DNA of 64,000 nucleotides from Halalkalibacter oceani (GTDB taxonomy: Bacteria > Bacillota > Bacilli > Bacillales > Bacillaceae_D): assembly GCF_023715605.1 (NCBI RefSeq), contig NZ_JAMBOL010000009.1, positions 86,710 to 150,709 on the forward strand, in the 5' to 3' direction. Under the pieces are notes generated by a model. The model made no database searches and was not told where the DNA came from. It saw only the letters and a program-made list of their open reading frames with translations. Both the position numbers and the translations under genes were made by a program. Positions 1 through 8,664 of this stretch are shown in pieces. Position 1 is the stretch's first letter, and each line of letters begins with the position of its first letter.

Positions 1-2
1 TC

Positions 3-95
3 TCCGGCGCCCATGCCGACCTCTTTGAATGGCGCGACCTTTACTCCATTTTTCGCGAATGGCCGGCTTTTTATAAATATCTTCTGTTCTATTAA
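3..95 (+). CDS. C-terminal end of an unidentified protein (partial, runs off left edge)
   Basis: Frame 3 is open from the left edge and ends at a TAA at 93-95. It encodes about 30 residues with a protein-like, aromatic-rich composition, ending EWPAFYKYLLFY. The other two plus frames look random or stop early. The stop overlaps the stop of the convergent ctaG gene (92-94), which is a common arrangement for tail-to-tail genes. I do not recognise the family from so short a piece. Confidence 0.5.
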   Translation, partial: SGAHADLFEWRDLYSIFREWPAFYKYLLFY

Positions 96-913
96 TACGC
101 TGATTCCACCACTGCTGCTCTCGGTCTCGTTGCGCGATACACCTGGGCGCAGAATAGAAAGATGAGAACAGCGTCGATCAAATCCCCGCCATAATACATC
201 AGCATCGCCCCTGCCTCGGCCTCGGCAGGCGGTACACCGTCAGGGGGATAGGCATACAAATATTTTGCCAGGATGCCATGCGCCGCCAGGGCAAGCAGCA
301 GGACAACTGCCCTGTATCGCACACTCGCCTGATGCGGGGCCGGATCGATCGAAATGATCGCCGCGGTAAACAGATAACCGGCGATAAAGACGTGGAGATG
401 AATAAATAGATGCAACAATAGCGAGTCATGCATCGCGTTAAACAAATTTGTCGTATAGAGCAGCCACAGCCCGCCGATATTGAGCAGAGTCGCCACCACC
501 GGATCACTGACAAATCGGGCCGGGCGGCTTTTTAACACTCTCGATAAAGCGCGGGCCCACGGTACAGACAGCGATCGCAGCGCCAATGTCATCGGGGCAG
601 CCAGCACCATCAGCAGCGGGGCGAGCATCCCTAAAAACAGGTGCCCGGTCATATGCGCGGCAAAATCGTGATGCGACTTCTCCGCCAGTGGACCGATAAC
701 CGCTACTAAAGCGCACCCAACTCCGGCGATCCATAATACGGTTCGGTGAAGCGGCCAGCGTCTAAAACGGTGATTCGTAAAGAACACCGCACTGACATAA
801 AAAATGAGCGCGAGCACGAATGGCAAGGCAAGCAGAAGCTGTGCAAGCAGGGTGATCTCCACATGAATTCCGGCCATTTCATGCCCATGATGAAGGGAAT
901 GTGCAGCCGGCAT
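92..913 (-). CDS. ctaG: Cytochrome c oxidase assembly factor, CtaG/caa3 family membrane protein
   Basis: A 273-residue polytopic membrane protein of the caa3_CtaG family, which is needed in bacilli to form active caa3-type oxidase in the cytoplasmic membrane. About seven hydrophobic segments are visible. Histidines and methionines sit in HHDFAAHMTGH and MHDSLLLHLFIHLH, typical of this copper-handling family. The ATG at 911-913 is preferred to an in-frame TTG just upstream, because it forms a TGATG junction with the stop of the DUF2243 gene and has AAGGAAGG before it. The two genes are therefore probably translationally coupled. No oxidase subunit genes lie in the window. Confidence 0.87.
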   Translation of the reverse strand: MPAAHSLHHGHEMAGIHVEITLLAQLLLALPFVLALIFYVSAVFFTNHRFRRWPLHRTVLWIAGVGCALVAVIGPLAEKSHHDFAAHMTGHLFLGMLAPLLMVLAAPMTLALRSLSVPWARALSRVLKSRPARFVSDPVVATLLNIGGLWLLYTTNLFNAMHDSLLLHLFIHLHVFIAGYLFTAAIISIDPAPHQASVRYRAVVLLLALAAHGILAKYLYAYPPDGVPPAEAEAGAMLMYYGGDLIDAVLIFLFCAQVYRATRPRAAVVESAY

Positions 914-1416
914 CAAAACTGAACCTTCCTTTCTGTGGTGGCCTGCCTTTTTGATCGGCGAAGCAACACGAGGCCGATGGCAATCATTACAAGCGCCAGG
1001 ACATTCCAGATCAGATCGTAAACGATGACATTGTCGACGTAGCGGATCTGGTGAATCCTCATCAACTTATGCTGGATGACGCCATCATATAATTGGAATC
1101 CTCCGCCGCCAACAAGGACGCCGCCCCACCATGTGCCGCGGGATAAGGCATTCCTTCTCCGCAAATCGGCGAACAAAAAAAGGCCGGCGATCGTCGCAAA
1201 CCAGCTGAAAGCATGAAAGAGACCATCTGAGATTAAGCCAATTTCGGTTGTTGCTCTATCATAGAAGTGATGCCAGTGCAGCAGCTGGTGAAAGACCGCC
1301 TCATCAAAAAACGCGACAAGACCAAGACCAAACAAAATCCCTGACCACAGGTTCCGCGCACCATAGCGCGAAGAGGCATTCCCGCCTGCTTCACTTTGAT
1401 TCACCTTTTTACTCAT
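913..1416 (-). CDS. DUF2243 membrane protein, ctaG partner
   Basis: A 167-residue membrane protein with about four transmembrane segments and the conserved signature FFDEAVFHQLLHWHHFYD near residues 37-54, characteristic of DUF2243. It also has a GGGGFQLYDGVIQHK stretch. The function of the family is unknown. It is commonly found beside caa3-type ctaG, and here the two overlap by one base (TGATG), so an accessory role in terminal oxidase assembly or copper handling is a reasonable inference. The RBS upstream of the ATG is weak. Confidence 0.85.
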   Translation of the reverse strand: MSKKVNQSEAGGNASSRYGARNLWSGILFGLGLVAFFDEAVFHQLLHWHHFYDRATTEIGLISDGLFHAFSWFATIAGLFLFADLRRRNALSRGTWWGGVLVGGGGFQLYDGVIQHKLMRIHQIRYVDNVIVYDLIWNVLALVMIAIGLVLLRRSKRQATTERKVQF

Positions 1417-1490
1417 AGCATTCGCTCACTTTCAACCCAATTGATAAACTCCTTTCTTACTCTACCCAAAAATAGCTGCGCTAAACAACA

Positions 1491-1991
1491 TCATCCAAGC
1501 CCGACTTTGTTGCTCCGTCTCTCTAACAGCACTGTATCCCGCCAAATCCCATTAAGCTGGGCAATTCGTTCCCGTCTGCCGATTTCCCGAAAACCATTCT
1601 TTTTATGTAGATGAAGACTGGCCTCATTTTCCGGAAAAACAGTTGCCTGTAATGTCCAATAGCCGTTTTCTTCTGTTACATTGATCAGGTCCCGCAGCAA
1701 ACGAGCACCGATACCGATACCGCGCGCCTCCACTTTGACATAAACACTGACCTCGCCGACGCCTGCGTAAACACGCCGTTCGGAGACAGGAGACGCCTTG
1801 CTCCACCCAATAATCGTTTGCTCCTGCACCGCGACAAGACAGCAGGCCGGATTCGTTTGCTTAAGCCAGTTGTCATATTCCTCAGGGACTTTCGTTTCAA
1901 AGGTTGCCTTTCCCGTTTCAATTCCTGCCTCGTAGATCGCTCTCACCTGCTCCCAATCATCTCGCTTCATGGTCCGGATCGCAATGGTCAC
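1491..1991 (-). CDS. GNAT acetyltransferase, phosphinothricin/arsinothricin (ArsN1-like) type
   Basis: A 166-residue GNAT-fold N-acetyltransferase of the phosphinothricin-acetyltransferase group. It transfers acetyl from acetyl-CoA to the amino group of a small amino-acid analogue. The acetyl-CoA loop RGIGIGA is visible, as are the family-type N-terminus (IRTMKRDDWEQVRAIYEAGI) and the conserved C-terminal LHKKNGFREIG. I choose the GTG at 1989-1991 because GGAGAG precedes it by six bases; an upstream ATG lacks a site. It is divergent from a MarR regulator with paired cysteines. That context makes an ArsN1-like role against organoarsenicals possible, but not proven. Confidence 0.8.
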   Translation of the reverse strand: MTIAIRTMKRDDWEQVRAIYEAGIETGKATFETKVPEEYDNWLKQTNPACCLVAVQEQTIIGWSKASPVSERRVYAGVGEVSVYVKVEARGIGIGARLLRDLINVTEENGYWTLQATVFPENEASLHLHKKNGFREIGRRERIAQLNGIWRDTVLLERRSNKVGLG

Positions 1992-2026
1992 TTGTATCTC
2001 TCCTCTCAAAAAACGTTCCATTCTTA

Positions 2027-2068
2027 AAGTATACAACACTTGCAAAATACAAATAAATAGAGTATAAC
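2027..2068 (+). promoter_or_regulatory. Divergent marR/GNAT promoter region with candidate MarR operator 1
   Basis: For the plus-strand marR gene, -35 TTGCAA (2040-2045) and -10 TATAAC (2063-2068) are 17 bases apart. On the minus strand a -10-like TATACT lies at 2028-2033 for the GNAT gene. The near-palindrome TTGCAAAATACAA (2040-2052) covers the -35 box. It recurs, with the same flank AAATAAATA, before the FAD oxidoreductase at 2593. MarR proteins usually bind such TTG-N7-CAA sites. Confidence 0.6.
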
Positions 2069-2087
2069 CATTTATAGGAGGTGCAAG

Positions 2088-2534
2088 ATGGAAAACAAAA
2101 GAGAATTATTCCAAACGATGACAAGGCGCTTTGGATTCCTCGACAAAAATTGCTGTTCCATTGGCGACGTCGATCTCTCCCTCGCTCAAAGTCATATCCT
2201 GTACGAAATTGATAAACAGCACGAACCATCAATGCAGCAAATTGCCGAAACGCTGGCAATGGACATTACAACCTTCAGCCGGCAAATTCAAACACTTATT
2301 AAGCGCAACCTCGTTCTGAAAACACCCTCGGCGCACGACAAACGGGTATCAATCCTCTCGCTTACCGCGGAAGGAACATATGTCGCAACAGTAATCGACG
2401 AACGAATGAATGCTTATTTAGAAGAAGTGTTTTCTGATATGAATGAATTTGAAAAAGAAGTCGTCCTCCGTTCGATCAAACGTTTAAACGAAGCGATGGC
2501 AAAGGCGACGGTTTGCTGCCAGCCTTTGCTATAG
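2088..2534 (+). CDS. MarR-family regulator with N- and C-terminal cysteine pairs
   Basis: A 148-residue MarR-family winged-helix repressor. The winged helix spans roughly residues 30-110, with the recognition helix in MDITTFSRQIQTLIKRNLV and the wing in SAHDKRVSILSLTAEG. Cys22-Cys23 lie just before the DNA-binding domain and Cys143-Cys144 near the C-terminus. Such vicinal pairs suit sensing of thiophilic ligands such as trivalent arsenic, or oxidation. The RBS is TAGGAGG. It is probably autoregulated through the TTG-N7-CAA site over its -35, and it precedes an FAD enzyme that also has terminal CC pairs. Confidence 0.85.
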   Translation: MENKRELFQTMTRRFGFLDKNCCSIGDVDLSLAQSHILYEIDKQHEPSMQQIAETLAMDITTFSRQIQTLIKRNLVLKTPSAHDKRVSILSLTAEGTYVATVIDERMNAYLEEVFSDMNEFEKEVVLRSIKRLNEAMAKATVCCQPLL

Positions 2535-2592
2535 CACAATGAAGACAACGACAAGGCGCACCATTCCGGGCGCCCCTCCCCCTCTCATATAT

Positions 2593-2612
2593 TTGCATTT
2601 TACAAATAAATA
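2593..2612 (+). promoter_or_regulatory. Candidate MarR operator 2, before the FAD oxidoreductase
   Basis: TTGCATTTTACAA (2593-2605) followed by AAATAAATA matches the site at 2040-2052 in length, arms and flank, differing only in the three central bases. It lies about 20 bases before the start codon, in the position of a repressor site. Confidence 0.55.
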
Positions 2613-2623
2613 ATAAGGAGTTT

Positions 2624-4000
2624 ATGATGAAAACAAAGCTTGAAATCCCTTTAACAACTAGCTGCTGTGAGCCGATCAGAAAACCGTTCTTCGAGGAACA
2701 AACCAGGCAGCCAGACCCGTCCCTCCCTGTAGCAATTATCGGCGCAGGACCAGTTGGGCTAGCCGCGGCCGCTCATTTAGCTGAGCGCGGGCACCCGTTT
2801 CTCATGTTTGAAGCGGGCAGCCAAGTCGGACACAACATCCACCAATGGGGACATGTCCGCCTCTTCTCCCCGTGGCGCTACAATATTGATAAAATTTCAG
2901 CAAAGCTGCTTTCCAGGCACGGCTGGAGCGTGCCGGACAAAGATGCTCTCCCCCTTGGCAAAGAGCTTGTGGAGCACTATTTGCGACCTCTCGCCGACCT
3001 GCCTGAAATCAAGCCATATCTATTCTTGAATACACGGGTAACGGCAATCAGCAAACAAAACAGCGATAAAATGAAAAATGCGAAGCGCCATCAAACCCCT
3101 TTTGTAATCTATACCGAAAATAATAAAGGCCAGACAGAACGTCACCACGCAAAGGCCGTCATCGACGCCACCGGCACCTGGGGACAGCCAAATCCCGCTT
3201 ATGCCGATCAAGTCTGGACGAAGGAGGAACGCAGCCTTTCCGCTCATCTCACTTACGGAATTCCCGATATTTCCGGCAAAAACGAAAAGCGTTACCGCGG
3301 CAAACGAATTGCCGTCGTCGGAAGCGGTCATTCTGCCTTAAATACCCTGCTCGACCTCGCCAAATTAAAGGAATCCGCACCAGCGACCGACATCATTTGG
3401 CTGATGCGCAAGCAGCAGGTTGAGCAGGCATACGGAGGCGAAGAAAAGGATGCTTTACAGGCCCGGGGCGAGCTCGGCACCCGCATCCATCAGCTTGTTG
3501 ACTCCGGCCTGATCGACGTCAAAACTTCCTGCTCTATTCAAGAGCTGAAAAAGGAGAATGGGACAGTGACAATCCACGCTCAAATCGACGAGCAGTCGAC
3601 AACGATTCAATCGATCGATGAAATCATCGTCAATGCCGGCAGCCGGCCTGATTTTTCCTTTCTGCGCGAACTCCGGCTAAGCATTGATTCGGTGACGGAA
3701 AGCGTCGAAGCACTCGCTCCGCTCATTGATCCGAACTTGCACAGCTGCGGAACGGTTCGACCTCACGGGGAGCTGGAACTAAAGCAGCCGGAGGAACATT
3801 TTTATATCGCCGGCATGAAAAGCTACGGACGTGCCCCGACTTTCTTAATGGCAACCGGCTATGAACAAATCCGCTCGATCACCGCCTACCTTTGCGGTGA
3901 TACCAGCGCCGCAAGACAGGTCGAGCTTGATTTGCCGGAAACCGGCGTCTGCCGTGTCACCCTCCCGGTAAATGACAGTCAGGCGGATTGCTGCAGCTAG
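2624..4000 (+). CDS. FAD/NAD(P)-dependent oxidoreductase (flavin monooxygenase-like) with terminal CC motifs
   Basis: A 458-residue flavoprotein. A first dinucleotide-binding motif GAGPVG (residues 40-45) binds FAD. A second Rossmann motif, VVGSGHSA at about 228-235, binds NAD(P)H. The arrangement resembles flavin-containing monooxygenases and thioredoxin-reductase-like enzymes. The N-terminal TSCCEP and C-terminal DCCS are unusual and could bind a metalloid or form disulfides. The gene follows marR by 89 bases and shares a putative operator with it, so it is likely a target of that regulator. The substrate is unknown; ArsO-type chemistry is one possibility. Either of two adjacent ATGs may be the start. 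Confidence 0.8.
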   Translation: MMKTKLEIPLTTSCCEPIRKPFFEEQTRQPDPSLPVAIIGAGPVGLAAAAHLAERGHPFLMFEAGSQVGHNIHQWGHVRLFSPWRYNIDKISAKLLSRHGWSVPDKDALPLGKELVEHYLRPLADLPEIKPYLFLNTRVTAISKQNSDKMKNAKRHQTPFVIYTENNKGQTERHHAKAVIDATGTWGQPNPAYADQVWTKEERSLSAHLTYGIPDISGKNEKRYRGKRIAVVGSGHSALNTLLDLAKLKESAPATDIIWLMRKQQVEQAYGGEEKDALQARGELGTRIHQLVDSGLIDVKTSCSIQELKKENGTVTIHAQIDEQSTTIQSIDEIIVNAGSRPDFSFLRELRLSIDSVTESVEALAPLIDPNLHSCGTVRPHGELELKQPEEHFYIAGMKSYGRAPTFLMATGYEQIRSITAYLCGDTSAARQVELDLPETGVCRVTLPVNDSQADCCS

Positions 4001-4162
4001 AGACAAGCGCGCTTTTCTTCACTGTAACGTGGGAAGTCGACTTCCTTCTTCATTTTAAAAAACTGTAGTCCGGCGAGGCAGGTAATTAAGCGCCATCCCC
4101 TTCTACGTAACACTCTTCGCATCAGAAAACAAGCGCCGTTCCCTGATTACTTCTACTCACAC

Positions 4163-4194
4163 AAAAACTCCCCTACCATCATGTAAGGGAGTTT
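4163..4194 (-). terminator. Rho-independent terminator (stem ACTCCC/GGGAGT)
   Basis: On the minus strand AAACTCCCTTAC pairs with GTAGGGGAGTTT and is followed by a T run. It sits directly downstream of the 53-residue gene at 4205-4366 and may also stop plus-strand transcription from the oxidoreductase. Confidence 0.65.
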
Positions 4195-4204
4195 CTTCAA
4201 TCCT

Positions 4205-4366
4205 TCATTTACTCGCGATTGTCTTGACCTTCATTTGGAAATAGGCGAGTTGTCTTTGCTTTGCTTCTTTGTTTTTGCGTTTGATCTTTTCTTCGAGCAA
4301 CTCGGGCTTTACATATTCCTCATTGACAACCTTCTCCTGCCATTCATCCCAGTTTTGTTTCATCAT
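4205..4366 (-). CDS. Small hydrophilic protein, 53 residues
   Basis: A short gene encoding a highly charged, probably helical protein (begins MMKQNWDEWQEKVVNEEY, ends KVKTIASK). A GAGGTG ribosome binding site lies 4-7 bases before the two candidate ATGs, and a good terminator follows. The Lys/Glu-rich middle (LLEEKIKRKNKEAKQRQLAY) suggests one long amphipathic helix. I do not recognise a family. The codon pattern, RBS and terminator together make it a credible gene despite its size. Confidence 0.62.
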   Translation of the reverse strand: MMKQNWDEWQEKVVNEEYVKPELLEEKIKRKNKEAKQRQLAYFQMKVKTIASK

Positions 4367-4489
4367 TTATCACCTCTTTTTTGTCAGAATAATCAGTCTT
4401 TTTAATTTAGTATCATGTTCACATTTATGTCGTCGCGAAAGAATCGTGTTCAAAAAGTCGTTCATGACCAATCGCTTTGCTTGTTAGTC

Positions 4490-4521
4490 ACCTGGAGAGA
4501 AGAGATTCGCTTCTCTCCAGG
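4490..4521 (-). terminator. 12-bp perfect stem-loop downstream of gdhA
   Basis: CCTGGAGAGAAG and CTTCTCTCCAGG form a perfect stem with a seven-base loop, about 30 bases after the gdhA stop. There is no clear T run on the minus strand, so it may act as an RNA-stabilising hairpin or a weak terminator. Confidence 0.45.
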
Positions 4522-4549
4522 CTTTCCCATTGCTTTGATTACGCGTTCT

Positions 4550-5971
<1,422 letters not shown>

Positions 5972-6023
5972 CTATATTTAATTTTGATTTCCGAATATTT
6001 TTATTTTAATTTCATTTTATACT

Positions 6024-6079
6024 GTTACAATAATCGTAACAATATAAATAAAAGATGAAATCAATCTCATTATGAGATT
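6024..6079. promoter_or_regulatory. gdhA-gltC intergenic operators
   Basis: A perfect dyad AATCTCATTATGAGATT lies at 6063-6079 with the T-N11-A geometry of LysR-family sites. A second dyad, GTTAC-N7-GTAAC, is at 6024-6040. The first lies just before the regulator's ribosome binding site, the usual place for an autoregulatory LysR site. AT-rich -10-like sequence for gdhA lies between them and the gene. Confidence 0.65.
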
Positions 6080-6098
6080 AATTGAAGGAGAGGTCGCG

Positions 6099-6992
6099 GT
6101 GGAGTTTAGACAGATTCTTTATTTTATGGAAGTTGCCAAGCTTGAACATATGACAGAGGCAGCTGAAAGTCTGCTTGTCGCTCAGTCGGCGATCAGCCGG
6201 CAAATCGCCAATCTGGAAGAGGAACTGGGCGTAAAGCTGTTTGTCCGGCAAGGAAGACGTCTGCGGTTAACGCCGACGGGACGGATGTTTTATGCGCGGA
6301 TGAGCAATGCGATGAGGCTGATTGAGCAGGCCAAGCGGGAGATTGCCGAAGAGCTCGAGCCGGAAAAAGGGACGGTGCGGATCGCCTTTCCAATCAGCTT
6401 GGCTGCCTATATGCTGCCGATGGTGATTTCGGCTTTCCGCAAGCAGTACCCCGATACAAAATTCCAGCTGAAGCAGAGCAGCTATCGCACTGTCATTGAG
6501 GAAGTGATGAATGGCGATTTTAATATGGGTTTAGTTGGTCCCGTACCGACTGAAGATACGCGCGTCAACGGCTCAATTTTGTTTACGGAAAACATCGTGG
6601 CCCTCGTGCCGATCACTCACCCGCTCGCCGGCCGCTCGGCGATCCGCCTGCCTCAGCTTGAAGGCGAGCCATTAATTTTGCTGTCAAAAGGGCTCGTTTT
6701 TCGCGATATGATCGTTTCCGCCTGCGTGAAAGAAGGCTTTGAACCGACCGTCGCCTTTGAAGGAGATGATGTCGATGCGTTAAAGGGACTGGCCTCGGCC
6801 GGACTTGGCATTTCGCTCATCCCGGAAGTTACGATGCTCGACAACGTCCCGCGCTCAACCGTAAAAATCCCGATTGTCGATCCCTCAATCCCGCGTACGA
6901 TCGGCGTCGTGACACCCGTTGACCGCGAGCTGCTGCCAACGGAGACGCTCTTTTACAACTTCATTCATTCGTTCTATAAAGCGGGCTCGTAA
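6099..6992 (+). CDS. gltC: LysR-family regulator, GltC-like
   Basis: A 297-residue LysR-type regulator closely resembling Bacillus GltC: an N-terminal winged HTH (EFRQILYFMEVAKLEHMTEA, VAQSAISRQIANLEEELGV) and a two-lobed effector domain from about residue 90. The GTG at 6099 is chosen because AAGGAGAGG precedes it and the protein then starts VEFRQ like GltC (MELRQ). An upstream ATG lies inside the operator dyad. In B. subtilis GltC activates gltAB and responds to 2-oxoglutarate and glutamate. Here the divergent neighbour is gdhA, so the target appears to have changed. Confidence 0.85.
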   Translation: MEFRQILYFMEVAKLEHMTEAAESLLVAQSAISRQIANLEEELGVKLFVRQGRRLRLTPTGRMFYARMSNAMRLIEQAKREIAEELEPEKGTVRIAFPISLAAYMLPMVISAFRKQYPDTKFQLKQSSYRTVIEEVMNGDFNMGLVGPVPTEDTRVNGSILFTENIVALVPITHPLAGRSAIRLPQLEGEPLILLSKGLVFRDMIVSACVKEGFEPTVAFEGDDVDALKGLASAGLGISLIPEVTMLDNVPRSTVKIPIVDPSIPRTIGVVTPVDRELLPTETLFYNFIHSFYKAGS

Positions 6993-7084
6993 CAAGAGCA
7001 GCCTGATGTTGAATCATGCTGTGATTTATGTTCTACCATAGTCCAGCGATCAAATGGGTCGTTTGACTTGTTTTGCAAGAATTT

Positions 7085-7109
7085 GTTTCACCTTTACCAA
7101 GTCGGGTAA
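7085..7109 (+). promoter_or_regulatory. Sigma-B-type promoter of the manganese catalase
   Basis: GTTTCA (7085-7090), 13 bases, then GGGTAA (7104-7109) matches the general-stress sigma-B consensus GTTTAA-N12-14-GGGTAT. It would give a leader of about 110 bases before the catalase. Confidence 0.65.
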
Positions 7110-7162
7110 CAAAAGAAAGCAGAAGACATGCCGGCTCAGCAACATGTCTTACAGGAGGACAA

Positions 7163-7210
7163 CTGACTGCAGTCAAAACCCTCTTTAACCTGCAAAACCG
7201 ACAACAGTGA
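7163..7210 (+). CDS. Possible 15-residue leader peptide (CTG start)
   Basis: AGGAGG at about 7153 is followed after five bases by CTG and a 15-codon frame ending in TGA at 7208-7210, just at the catalase ribosome binding site. A perfect 12-bp palindrome TGACTGCAGTCA overlaps its start. The good Shine-Dalgarno sequence without an ATG is the only reason to consider it; it may equally be non-coding. Confidence 0.22.
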   Translation: MTAVKTLFNLQNRQQ

Positions 7211-7225
7211 AGGAGGCTTATTCTT

Positions 7226-8065
7226 ATGTTTCGACATCAAAAAGAACTGCAATTTGAAGTGAAAGTGGAAGGTCCGGATCCGATGCTGGCCCGGCAAATT
7301 CAGGAGGTGCTCGGCGGTCAGTTCGGTGAAATGACCGTCATGATGCAATATCTTTTCCAAGGCTTTAATTGCCGTGGCGAGGAGAAATACAAGGATATGC
7401 TGATGGATATTGGGACTGAAGAAATCGGGCATGTTGAGATGCTCTGTTCTCTTATCAGCCAATTGCTCGACGGCGCTTCTCCGGAAGACCAGGCAGAAGC
7501 GGCGAAGGACCCGGCCACTGCAGCGATTATGGGAGGAATAAACCCGCAGCACCTGCTCGTTAGCGGGCTTGGCGCGATGCCGACCAACTCAAACGGCGTT
7601 CCTTGGAATGGGGCATATATTGTGGCCAGCGGTAATTTATTGGCAGACATGCGTTCCAACCTGCATGCTGAAAGTCAGGGCAGACTTCAGGTTGCCCGTT
7701 TGTATCATATGACAAAAGACGAAGGCGTCAGAAAAACATTCCGCAAAATGCTTGCCCGCGACCGCTATCATCAATACCAATGGCTTGCTGCGATTGAAGA
7801 GCTGGAAGAAAAGAAAGGCATTGTCGTCCCGGCTTCCTTTCCGCCGGAAGCCGAACAGGAAGCTCAGCCTGAGGCCTATGAATTCTGGAGTTTATCGGAA
7901 GGAGATGCTTCATCCAAGGGCCCATGGGCAACAGGCAGCGCTCCCGATGGAAGCGGGGAATTCGTCTATATTGCAGAGCCGGTGCCAAAGGGACATGCTC
8001 CAAACCCTCCTGTTCCGGCAACCGAACTGCATCATGACCTTGATGAGAAAAAAATACAAAAATAA
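7226..8065 (+). CDS. Manganese catalase
   Basis: A 279-residue non-haem catalase that destroys hydrogen peroxide with a dimanganese centre, similar in size to B. subtilis YdbD. All five expected ligands are visible at the family positions: Glu35, Glu66, His69, Glu149 and His182. The GAAGGAGG site precedes the ATG. The C-terminal 70 residues are acidic and Pro-rich, as in the coat/stress-associated bacillar forms. A sigma-B-type promoter upstream implies induction by general stress. A structured repeat that starts with a terminator-like hairpin follows the stop by 12 bases. Confidence 0.93.
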   Translation: MFRHQKELQFEVKVEGPDPMLARQIQEVLGGQFGEMTVMMQYLFQGFNCRGEEKYKDMLMDIGTEEIGHVEMLCSLISQLLDGASPEDQAEAAKDPATAAIMGGINPQHLLVSGLGAMPTNSNGVPWNGAYIVASGNLLADMRSNLHAESQGRLQVARLYHMTKDEGVRKTFRKMLARDRYHQYQWLAAIEELEEKKGIVVPASFPPEAEQEAQPEAYEFWSLSEGDASSKGPWATGSAPDGSGEFVYIAEPVPKGHAPNPPVPATELHHDLDEKKIQK

Positions 8066-8077
8066 TCAACAGTTGCG

Positions 8078-8222
8078 GAGGCTGGGACAAAAGGTTGTTT
8101 TTTCCCAGCCTCTAAGCAGTGAGCGGAACCGCCACGATCCTTTGTGAGTAGGTTTCTCACAACGGGCTTGTGGCGTGTGAAGCCATTGCCAGTAGGTCCA
8201 AAGCTAGTTTTGTCTCAAGCTC
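8078..8222 (+). repeat. Dispersed structured repeat, copy A (full length, 145 bp)
   Basis: Begins with a hairpin GAGGCTGGG...CCCAGCCTC and ends TTTTGTCTCAAGCTC; the two ends are imperfect inverted repeats (13 of 15 can pair). The core, 8116-8189, has helix P1 (GCAGTG/CATTGC), an eight-by-eight internal loop (AGCGGAAC and TGTGAAGC), helix P2 (CGCCAC/GTGGCG) and an apical hairpin that has lost part of one arm relative to copy B. It is about 90% identical to the copy at 21416-21570. The first hairpin probably terminates catalase transcription. Confidence 0.85.
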
Positions 8223-8237
8223 CTGTTTTTCTCATTT

Positions 8238-8579
8238 TCACTTGTACGGTTCCTTCACTTTAAAATATCCTCTCAATAATCCGGTAAGGTATCCTAAAGG
8301 GGTCGTTTCCACTTGCCCATATTCCTTCTGGGTGTACAAATGAGTTGCATTGGGCAGCTCCCGTTTCAACTGTTTCCGCAAGCTTTCCCCGGCCTCATCG
8401 GCATCGACTAATATGTAGACATCCTTGTCTTCAATCGGCAAAATTAAATCCTCAAGCTTTGTGACGCTCAATGTACCATACGTGCAAATCACATCTACCG
8501 GCTCATTTAACACCCGCTTTACCCGTTTCCTGTCATTCGTTCCTTCTACGATCAACACTTTCTCCACCATCCGGCTCAT
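8238..8579 (-). CDS. Small Toprim-domain protein, YusF-like
   Basis: A 113-residue protein that is almost entirely a Toprim fold, similar to the small primase-like/RNase M5-related group (B. subtilis YusF). The glutamate of the first motif is in VLIVEGTNDRKRVKRVL and the metal-binding DxD in YILVDADEAGESLRK at about residues 56-70. The biochemical role of YusF is not established. M1 sits too close to AAAGG; the fourth residue, also ATG, has better spacing and may be the real start. Transcribed alone in this window. Confidence 0.75.
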   Translation of the reverse strand: MSRMVEKVLIVEGTNDRKRVKRVLNEPVDVICTYGTLSVTKLEDLILPIEDKDVYILVDADEAGESLRKQLKRELPNATHLYTQKEYGQVETTPLGYLTGLLRGYFKVKEPYK

Positions 8580-8664
8580 CCTTTGCTCGCGTTGTTCATA
8601 CTTCTAGTATGCCGCAGCCTGCTCATCCTAACAAGCGAAGAAGAGAAAGAGAAGAACATCTGGC

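Noticed and set aside
7136..7659. Antisense open frames over the manganese catalase (138 and 113 codons)
   Set aside because: They lie opposite a gene with full catalytic residues, lack ribosome sites and look like shadows of its codon pattern.
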